Shown here piece by piece: positions 1-4,348 of a stretch of DNA of 5,521 nt. Under the pieces are notes generated by a model. That model did no database searches. It was not told the origin of the DNA and worked only from the letters and a program-made list of their open reading frames with translations. The stretch covers positions 1 to 5,521 of the forward strand of contig JAJAYG010000556.1 in assembly GCA_026786335.1 (NCBI GenBank). The letters run 5' to 3'. Numbering within the stretch: position 1 is the stretch's first letter; each line of letters begins with the position of its first letter. The DNA comes from Chitinophagales bacterium. GTDB taxonomy: Bacteria; Bacteroidota; Bacteroidia; Chitinophagales; UBA10324. The position numbers and the translations under genes are program-made.

Positions 1-1324
1 ATTTCACACCATCCTGGTACCAGCTAAGATCATAACTCACGGCATTAATTAAATTACCTGAAGCATCTTTCAAACTCAAATCATCGCCATCATTATTGAG
101 TGAAGGGAATGAAGCGAGCGCCAATACATTTCCATTTGCTTGCAACGAAGCAGCATTTGCATCGTCACACAAAATCAAATAACTATTGGGCTGAAGTGTG
201 AATGAAGAAAGTGTTTGCGTGGTGGAAGCATCGCTGAATTCCCATCCTGTTAAATCAACAGGAGTTGTTGAGTTGTTGTAGAGTTCAACAAACTCTGCAA
301 CGGGCAAACCAACAACCGGAGATGGGTCGGCCATAATTTCATTGATCAATACATCGCTCGGTTGCGATTGATAAAAAGTAAAATCAAGCGCAGCAAGTGT
401 AAGTGTATTGCCTGCAATGTCATTGATGTTTGAAATGGAAATGGTATTTGTGATTGCACTCTGAAAATTATTTGCGAATGTTAGATGCACCAATGATTTA
501 TCAGTGCCATCAATCAATGCACTTGATGGAAAACCAATTCCATTGTTCACCGAATAATTCAATTCATTTTCTGAAGTTGTTGCATCAACAGGTTCGCTGT
601 AATGAACATCTAATTGATTCGCAGAAATAATTGTGACTTGTAAAGCTTGGGGTGGAGTATTATCAACGAAAGGTGCATCAACATAAATGTTATCGAAGAA
701 AAAAAGTGTTGATCGCGTGCTGGTGTATTTACAGAAGAAGCCAAAATAATTTGTTGCAGAAAAAGTATTGTCTGTTGCACTTCCTTCCAAAGAATAATTT
801 GTTCCACCTGTAATATCACTGAACACACTCCAGTTTCCGCTGCCATCTCTGGTAACTTTTACCGAAACAGAATTGGTGGATGCAGCAACATGTCCGTCAA
901 TGCCATGAATCAAAAGTGTTTCAGTAGTTCCCTGTTGCAGATAAAGTTCAATCGCATCATTACTTCCGTCAGTTCCCATTCTTAAAAAATATCCATTCAG
1001 CGGCTGCTTAAAATTTTGCTGATCGCTCACGAGGTAGACTTTTAGAAAGTTGCTGCTCGAGGGGGCGAAATCCATAGTGTAAAAAAAATCCCATTCGATG
1101 TCATTGATTGCTGTGTTGGGTGTTGAGATATAAGCTGTATCAGTTACTGCCGGTGCATTCAAATGCAATTGATTGGTTGCATTGATTTCAAACTTTGCTG
1201 CATCACCATTCCATGCGGGCGCATTGGTAAAATCTCCATCGGTAAAATCATCTTGTACCTGTGCAATTACATTCGATAGAGAGCAAACAAGAAGCGTAAT
1301 GAATAAAATAAATTTAGGATGCAT
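1..1324 (-). CDS. Secreted lamin-tail-domain (LTD) protein, 3' end cut by window edge
   Basis: The frame is open from ATG at 1324 to the left edge: 441 codons plus one base, with no stop. Residues 1-21 form a Sec signal peptide (hydrophobic FILFITLLVC core, likely cleavage SNVIA|Q), which fixes the start. Residues about 22-218 are a beta-rich N-terminal region starting VQDDFTDGDF and including KVTRDGSGNW and FFDNIYVDAP, typical of large Bacteroidota exoproteins. Residues about 219-315 (DNTPP start, SEPVDATT, DIAGNTL) look like an SbsA-type Ig-like domain. Residues about 325-430 (VLINEIMADPSP, EFVELYNN, DLTGWEF, LNNDGDDLSL) are a lamin-tail domain. Family members are usually much longer and often end in a type IX sorting domain, which would lie outside the window. 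A role at the cell surface or in the medium is inferred; the ligand is unknown. The gene starts 26 bp after the small-gene pair, so read-through from it is possible. Confidence 0.92.
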   Translation of the reverse strand, partial: MHPKFILFITLLVCSLSNVIAQVQDDFTDGDFTNAPAWNGDAAKFEINATNQLHLNAPAVTDTAYISTPNTAINDIEWDFFYTMDFAPSSSNFLKVYLVSDQQNFKQPLNGYFLRMGTDGSNDAIELYLQQGTTETLLIHGIDGHVAASTNSVSVKVTRDGSGNWSVFSDITGGTNYSLEGSATDNTFSATNYFGFFCKYTSTRSTLFFFDNIYVDAPFVDNTPPQALQVTIISANQLDVHYSEPVDATTSENELNYSVNNGIGFPSSALIDGTDKSLVHLTFANNFQSAITNTISISNINDIAGNTLTLAALDFTFYQSQPSDVLINEIMADPSPVVGLPVAEFVELYNNSTTPVDLTGWEFSDASTTQTLSSFTLQPNSYLILCDDANAASLQANGNVLALASFPSLNNDGDDLSLKDASGNLINAVSYDLSWYQDGVK

Positions 1325-1350
1325 AATCTTGGATTTGGAAATAATGAAGT

Positions 1351-1611
1351 TTAGGCTGCTGTTGCATCTACCCGAATTTTATACCCAAGTTTTCGCATCA
1401 TTTTTTCTGAGTCCTCCCAACTCAATCCAAACTCCCTCACATCAGCGAGTCCAAGTTTACCCAATACTTCGCGCAGGGTTTTTTCTTCTCCTTCACGAAA
1501 GTCGGCTTCCATGATTGTATTCTCTGCCCAATCAATCAATCTTGTGAGAGAAATTTTATTCTGTAGGTAGCTGAGCAATTTTTTTGCTGCTTTATCTTTT
1601 GTGATTTCCAT
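1351..1611 (-). CDS. Small conserved helical protein of unknown function, second gene of an overlapping pair
   Basis: This encodes 86 residues, apparently cytosolic, with no signal peptide or membrane segment. It reads as mostly helical: residues 4-18, then LTRLIDWAENTIMEADF (22-38), then GEEKTLREVLGKLGL (41-55). It ends in a DVREFGLSWEDSEKMMRKLGYKIRV stretch (57-81) whose W, E, D and LGY pattern looks conserved. By my count its net charge is near zero. I recall similar WAE/LGLADVR/WED proteins as unnamed hypotheticals in several bacterial phyla; that is memory, not a search. The start overlaps the end of the upstream gene by 20 nt, so the two are almost certainly co-transcribed and may be translationally coupled. 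A purine-rich GAG lies about 7 nt before the ATG. The small size, overlap and helical character would suit an antitoxin-like partner, but nothing proves this. Confidence 0.85.
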   Translation of the reverse strand: MEITKDKAAKKLLSYLQNKISLTRLIDWAENTIMEADFREGEEKTLREVLGKLGLADVREFGLSWEDSEKMMRKLGYKIRVDATAA

Positions 1612-1858
1612 TACGTCTCATTTTTTGATGCCCGGTATCTTTAGGATACTTTAGGTGAATTTCTATTAACACATTTTTGTCGTTGTAAATTTCCTGAAAA
1701 AATTTCAAAGTGATTTCATTTTGATCAACTTCGTTTACATATCGGGCTTTCCCTAGATGTTTGCCCTTTAATTCAAACCAATAAACTCTTCCCATTTCAG
1801 CAGTTTCAATCCAATTCCCAAATGCGAGCTCATTCTTTTTTCTTTTCTTCAGGTTCAT
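1592..1858 (-). CDS. Small basic beta-rich protein of unknown function, first gene of an overlapping pair
   Basis: This encodes 88 residues. After a lysine-rich start (NLKKRKK) comes a compact beta-rich core: FGNWIETAEMGRVYWFELKG, then KARYVNEVDQNEITLKFFQE, then IYNDKNVLIEIHLKYP, ending near GHQK. By my count it is clearly basic (net about +8). I recall similar 'GNWIET..GR.YW...KARY..EVD' proteins as uncharacterised hypotheticals; this is memory only. The last ~8 residues (RRNGNHKR) lie largely in the 20-nt overlap with the next gene and may be an add-on to the core. ATG 1858 is the only nearby in-frame ATG before the conserved-looking FGNW segment. There is no clear Shine-Dalgarno, which is usual in Bacteroidota. 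An 89-bp gap with two inverted repeats separates it from the upstream reductase. Toxin, RNA-binding protein or structural partner of the 86-aa protein are all possible; I assign no function. Confidence 0.84.
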   Translation of the reverse strand: MNLKKRKKNELAFGNWIETAEMGRVYWFELKGKHLGKARYVNEVDQNEITLKFFQEIYNDKNVLIEIHLKYPKDTGHQKMRRNGNHKR

Positions 1859-1880
1859 AGCATTGTTGATTGTAACTCAT
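1830..1880 (-). other. 16-codon open frame overlapping the start of the small-gene pair
   Basis: An ATG at 1880 opens a 16-codon frame (MSYNQQCYEPEEKKKE) that ends at TGA 1830-1832, 26 nt inside the 88-aa gene and in a different frame. It sits at the foot of the leader inverted repeats. It could be a translated leader affecting access to ATG 1858, or chance; there is no independent support for translation. Confidence 0.15.
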
Positions 1881-1884
1881 AGCA

Positions 1885-1917
1885 AGCACTGGCAAAAGTG
1901 CTATTTCATTTATGAAA
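1885..1917. promoter_or_regulatory. Two adjacent inverted repeats in the leader of the small-gene pair
   Basis: AGCACT (1885-1890) and AGTGCT (1897-1902) form a perfect 6-bp inverted repeat with a 6-nt spacer. One base further on, TTTCAT (1904-1909) and ATGAAA (1912-1917) form a second perfect 6-bp repeat with a 2-nt spacer. An alternative pairing of ATAGCA (1879-1884) with TGCTAT (1899-1904) competes with the first. No T-run follows on the minus strand, so a Rho-independent terminator for the upstream reductase is unlikely. The position, 27-59 bp before the first start codon of the pair, would suit an operator or an mRNA leader structure. A near-match to the -7 element (TATTTTCG, 1937-1930 on the minus strand) lies just upstream. 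Function is inference. Confidence 0.35.
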
Positions 1918-1947
1918 AATAATTAACTTCGAAAATAACAATTCCAA

Positions 1948-2910
1948 TTAAGCCACAGCAGTTTCAATTTTTTTCATCACCTCATCGGTCAACAATGGAA
2001 TTACATCAAGTGCAGTTAAATTTTCTTTGAGCTGTTCGGTTTTCGTTGCACCAAGAATTACAGTACTCACATTCGGGTTTTTCAAACACCATGCAAGCGA
2101 CATTTTTGCTAATGAAATACCGAGTTCATCTGCAATTGATTTAAGTTTTTTTACTTGTTCAAAAGCAGTTTCATTGTTGAGCCACTGTTCTTTAAGCCAC
2201 TTTAAATTATCGAGATTCATTCTAGTATCATCGGGTTTGGTTTCTAAATATTTACCTGATAAAAATCCTGATGCGAGCGGCGACCATATCGTTGTGCCCA
2301 TTCCATATTTTGAATAAAGTGGTGCATACTCAACTTCAAATCTTTCGCGGTGCAACAAATTGTATTGCGGCTGTTCCATGGATGGTGAAAAGAGATGATG
2401 TTTCTCAGCTACTGTGTGTGCTTCTGTAATTTGTTCAGCACTCCATTCGCTGGTACCCCAATACAAAACTTTTCCCTGCGTAATTAAATTATGCATCATC
2501 CACACAGTTTCTTCAATGGCTGTTTCGGGATCGGGGCGATGGCAGAAATAAAGATCGAGATATTCTACATTCAATCTCTTTAATGCCTGATGGCAAGCTT
2601 CGAAAACATGCTTGCGGTGCAATCCTTTTTGCAGCGGGCTTTCTTTCTTCCATCCAAAAAAAACTTTACTCGACACGCAATACGAATCGCGATCCCACTT
2701 CATCTTCTTCAAAATTTTCCCCATTACTTTTTCACTTTTGCCACGGGCATAAGCTTCGGCATTGTCGAAAAAATTAATGCCATTGTCATAGGCAATCTTC
2801 ATAATTTTTTCAGCCACATCATCACCAATCTGATTACCAAATGTTACCCATGAACCAAGTGACAATGCGCTCACCGGCAATCCTGTTTTTCCTAACTTTC
2901 TGTATTCCAT
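1948..2910 (-). CDS. Aldo/keto reductase, Kv-channel beta-subunit-like
   Basis: This encodes a complete 320-residue NADP(H)-dependent oxidoreductase with a TIM-barrel fold, the usual AKR length. It starts with the standard MEYRKLGKTGLPVS hairpin and strand. The catalytic tetrad can be read directly: Asp49 and Tyr54 (FFDNAEAYARGKSE), Lys82 (SSKVF) and His124 (FCHRPDP). Cofactor-site segments are WGTSEWS (151-157), the EQPQYN region (179-184), WSPLASGFLSGKY (209-221) and ILGATKTEQLKEN (285-297). The layout WVTFG, AYDNGINFFD, GLHRKHVFEA, CHRPDP and WGTSEWS closely follows eukaryotic Kv-beta subunits and their bacterial relatives. Where Kv-beta has Asn in the tetrad, this protein has His, as in catalytically standard AKRs. 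It most likely reduces aldehydes or ketones in the cytosol; the physiological substrate cannot be told. It is the first gene leftward from a divergent promoter region. Confidence 0.95.
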   Translation of the reverse strand: MEYRKLGKTGLPVSALSLGSWVTFGNQIGDDVAEKIMKIAYDNGINFFDNAEAYARGKSEKVMGKILKKMKWDRDSYCVSSKVFFGWKKESPLQKGLHRKHVFEACHQALKRLNVEYLDLYFCHRPDPETAIEETVWMMHNLITQGKVLYWGTSEWSAEQITEAHTVAEKHHLFSPSMEQPQYNLLHRERFEVEYAPLYSKYGMGTTIWSPLASGFLSGKYLETKPDDTRMNLDNLKWLKEQWLNNETAFEQVKKLKSIADELGISLAKMSLAWCLKNPNVSTVILGATKTEQLKENLTALDVIPLLTDEVMKKIETAVA

Positions 2911-2928
2911 TTTCGAATAATATTTTCA

Positions 2929-2961
2929 CAAAGAAAATCAAAGACCTGTAAAGGCATCAAA
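2929..2961 (-). promoter_or_regulatory. Possible promoter of the aldo/keto reductase gene
   Basis: On the minus strand, TTTG (2961-2958) is followed after 21 nt by TTTCTTTG (2936-2929). That is a 7-of-8 match to the Bacteroidota -7 consensus TAnnTTTG with a fitting -33 TTTG. The -7 box ends 18 nt before ATG 2910, which predicts a short 5' leader. The match is imperfect, so this is tentative. Confidence 0.3.
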
Positions 2962-3012
2962 TAAAACATTCTTGCTTAACAAATCAATTACAATATTAAG
3001 TGAATCAAAACA

Positions 3013-3020
3013 TATTTTTG
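3013..3020 (+). promoter_or_regulatory. Bacteroidota -7 promoter element for the AldC-like lipoprotein gene
   Basis: TATTTTTG is a perfect match to TAnnTTTG and lies 20 nt before ATG 3041, so transcription should begin near 3025-3027. No convincing -33 TTG is seen at the expected distance. If this is the promoter, the further-upstream in-frame ATG at 2972 would not be on the mRNA, which supports the 3041 start. Confidence 0.5.
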
Positions 3021-3040
3021 CGATCGTTAAAAATCAGGAA

Positions 3041-3760
3041 ATGAACAGGAAAATTATTTTTATTCTAATCACATTCTTCATTGTCTCTTGCGGCAAGAAA
3101 CCCGCTTTTGAAGTTGTTCGAATCGGGCAGTTAGAAGATTTGATTAAGAAGGGCGACATGAAAACCCACGCGAAATTGCAGGACTTTGATACCGTTAAGC
3201 ATTTATATGCAATCGGTTCAGTAACTGATTTGAAGGGATACATTCAAATAATTGATGGCAAGTCGTATACATCGTCGGTAATAAACGGAGCAATGGCGAT
3301 TGATTCAACTTATAATATTGATGCAACGTTATTATTGTACAGTGAGGTTAATGAATGGAAAGAAGTAACGATTCCAAATGACGTTACAACCATGAAACAA
3401 CTTCAGCAATTTATAGGAACTCAAGCCGACAAGTATAAAATTCCGAAGAGTTGTGCTTCTCCGTTTTTGCTAAAAGGCATAGCGGCAGATGCAAAATGGA
3501 GAGTGGTGGACTGGGATAAAAATGATAAGAAGATCACTTATAAAAAAACAATTCAATCCGGAATAAGTGGTGAACTTAATAATGAAGAAATAACTGCGAT
3601 TGGTTTTTACTCTAAAGAAACTTATGAAGTATTATCGCATAAAGACAATACTATTCACATGCACTTTGTAAACCACAAACACACCATTGCAGGGCACATT
3701 GATGATTTGACTTTGGATGGAAGAATGAAATTGTATCTCCCAAAAAAGATAGGGGAATAA
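3041..3760 (+). CDS. Lipoprotein with divergent acetolactate-decarboxylase (AldC)-like domain
   Basis: This encodes 239 residues from ATG 3041. An in-frame ATG at 2972 would bury the signal peptide, so I reject it. The N-terminus MNRKIIFILITFFIVSC is a lipoprotein signal with the lipidated Cys at 17, so the protein should be anchored outside the cytoplasm. The rest follows the alpha-acetolactate decarboxylase pattern: GQLEDLIKKGDM (29-40), HLYAIGSVTDLKGYIQIIDGKSY (54-76), SPFLLKG (140-146) and AIGFYSKETY (186-195). The zinc motif HMHF...AGH has His206, His208 and His219, with the family spacing of two and eleven residues. However, the family Glu in the L-DGE position reads Tyr67, the catalytic Arg position appears to be Lys145, and the chain ends about 20 residues after the last His, so the C-terminal catalytic Glu is absent. 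A metal site seems kept, but classical acetolactate-to-acetoin activity is doubtful. No acetolactate synthase gene is nearby. The alignment is by eye. Confidence 0.85.
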   Translation: MNRKIIFILITFFIVSCGKKPAFEVVRIGQLEDLIKKGDMKTHAKLQDFDTVKHLYAIGSVTDLKGYIQIIDGKSYTSSVINGAMAIDSTYNIDATLLLYSEVNEWKEVTIPNDVTTMKQLQQFIGTQADKYKIPKSCASPFLLKGIAADAKWRVVDWDKNDKKITYKKTIQSGISGELNNEEITAIGFYSKETYEVLSHKDNTIHMHFVNHKHTIAGHIDDLTLDGRMKLYLPKKIGE

Positions 3761-3780
3761 ATAAAGAGCGTGTCGTGATA

Positions 3781-3819
3781 AAAAAAAGAAGCGCAAGATG
3801 TTCATGCGCTTCTTTTTTT
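3781..3819. terminator. Bidirectional Rho-independent terminator between the lipoprotein gene and tRNA-Cys
   Basis: There is a perfect 15-bp stem with arms at 3781-3795 and 3805-3819, a GC core GAAGCGCA/TGCGCTTC, a 9-nt loop, and seven A/T at the stem base giving a T-run on each strand. It lies 21 bp after the plus-strand stop at 3760 and 5 bp beyond the 3' end of the minus-strand tRNA at 3825. It therefore serves both converging transcripts. Confidence 0.88.
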
Positions 3820-3824
3820 ATCTG

Positions 3825-3895
3825 AGGTCAGAAGCGGAATCGAACCGCTCTGGGAGCTTTTGCAGAGCTCAGCCTAACCTCTCGGCCATCTGACC
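3825..3895 (-). tRNA. tRNA-Cys (anticodon GCA)
   Basis: The gene is 71 nt including the discriminator base and folds as a full cloverleaf. The acceptor is GGTCAGA/TCTGACC (7 bp), and the D arm is GCC...GGC with GAGAGGTTA in the loop. The anticodon stem is GAGCT/AGCTC around loop CTGCAAA, so the anticodon is GCA (Cys). A 4-nt variable region (CCAG) precedes the T stem AGCGG/CCGCT with loop TTCGATT. The discriminator is U73, as expected for the Cys identity. The 3' CCA is not encoded (the next bases are CAG), so it must be added by a CCA-adding enzyme. It is a single tRNA with its own promoter upstream and the shared terminator downstream. Confidence 0.97.
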
Positions 3896-3910
3896 TTTTT
3901 AATTGCGCAG

Positions 3911-3918
3911 CAAATCTA
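3911..3918 (-). promoter_or_regulatory. Bacteroidota -7 promoter element for tRNA-Cys
   Basis: On the minus strand TAGATTTG is a perfect TAnnTTTG match, ending 15 nt before the mature tRNA 5' end. That predicts a start about 10 nt upstream of the tRNA. At the -33 region there is only TTTA (3943-3940), 21 nt upstream. It overlaps a small perfect inverted repeat, GCAGT-AA-ACTGC (3936-3947). Confidence 0.6.
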
Positions 3919-4003
3919 ATCGTAATTTTGAAATTGCAGTAAACTGCTTGCTGCCAAAATTTTTCTTACGTTCGAAGGCAGAAAAAATATTTTTTCAAAC
4001 TCC

Positions 4004-4291
4004 ATGAAATATTTCTGTGTTCTGTTGCTGATTCTTTTTTCATTTTGTGTGAAGGCGCAGAATAGGGCGAATGATTTTAAATGATGCTTCGATAAACTCA
4101 GCACGACAAAGTCGAAGATGAAAAAAAACTTGTAAGAGAAAAACGTATTACCATCACCAAGCGTGAGCATAGAATTTCGAAGAAGCTCATAATTGCGCGG
4201 TAACCGATCAAACACATTTCATGTCCTGCTTGAAAAAATAGATGCAAACTTAAATGTTAGCACCTTCGTCGCATTCCACGCAAGATTGTAA
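4004..4291 (+). pseudogene. Probable decayed gene for a small secreted protein, interrupted by a dispersed repeat
   Basis: ATG 4004 opens a textbook signal peptide, MKYFCVLLLILFSFCVKAQ (cleavage likely KA|Q), followed by NRANDFK and a TGA at 4082-4084. Reading on in the same frame gives the repeat-derived CFDKLSTTKSKMKKNL and a TAA at 4133. Next comes KNVLPSPSVSIEFRRSS and a TAA at 4190. Last is a protein-like stretch including NTFHVLLEKIDANLNV and STFVAFHARL, ending at TAA 4289-4291, four bases before a terminator stem. One frame of 96 codons thus carries a secretion signal, three internal stops and a plausible tail, which fits a broken gene. The parent family is not recognised. Alternatives are a genuine 26-aa secreted peptide (4004-4084) with unrelated DNA downstream, or chance. 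A perfect 16-bp AT-rich palindrome (3981-3996) lies just upstream of the start. Confidence 0.35.
4087..4117. repeat. Dispersed palindromic repeat of the 'DKLST' type
   Basis: A 31-bp element has perfect 6-bp terminal inverted repeats CTTCGA (4087-4092) and TCGAAG (4112-4117) around a core containing AAACTCAGCACGACA. It resembles the widespread CTTCGACAAGCTCAG-type intergenic repeats that translate as DKLST on one strand and SLSKH on the other. GATG flanks both sides (4083-4086 and 4117-4120), which could be a short target duplication or chance. Only one copy lies in this window, so the assignment rests on recognising the core motif. Confidence 0.55.
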
Positions 4292-4294
4292 AAT

Positions 4295-4332
4295 AAAAGC
4301 GGCAGCAACTTTTAATTGTTGCCGCCGCTTTT
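4295..4332. terminator. Bidirectional Rho-independent terminator after the OPT transporter gene
   Basis: The arms at 4295-4309 and 4318-4332 form a 15-bp stem with one mismatch (AAAAGCGGC-A-GCAAC against the complement of GTTGC-C-GCCGCTTTT) and an 8-nt loop. The GC-rich core is bordered by A/T runs on both sides. On the minus strand it lies 16 nt after the OPT stop (4349-4351) and is followed by TTTTATTTTA. On the plus strand it follows the end of the gene remnant at 4291. Confidence 0.85.
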
Positions 4333-4348
4333 CATTTCAAATAAAATT

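Noticed and set aside
610..846. 78-codon minus-strand frame
   Set aside because: It lies inside the lamin-tail gene in a shifted frame; the main frame carries continuous recognisable domains.
1173..1514. 113-codon plus-strand frame
   Set aside because: It is antisense to the start of the lamin-tail gene and the 86-aa gene, with no recognisable motif.
1885..1902. Hairpin as a Rho-independent terminator for the aldo/keto reductase
   Set aside because: There is only a 6-bp stem, and no T-run follows on the minus strand.
2027..2853. Three plus-strand frames opposite the aldo/keto reductase
   Set aside because: They are antisense shadows of a well-conserved complete enzyme.
2972..3040. Upstream in-frame ATG extending the AldC-like lipoprotein by 23 residues
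   Set aside because: It would place a polar stretch before the lipoprotein signal, and it lies upstream of the probable -7 element at 3013-3020.
3916..4215. 99-codon minus-strand frame
   Set aside because: It runs over the tRNA promoter, has low-complexity Phe/Lys/Leu content, and its SLSKH stretch is the dispersed repeat read backwards.
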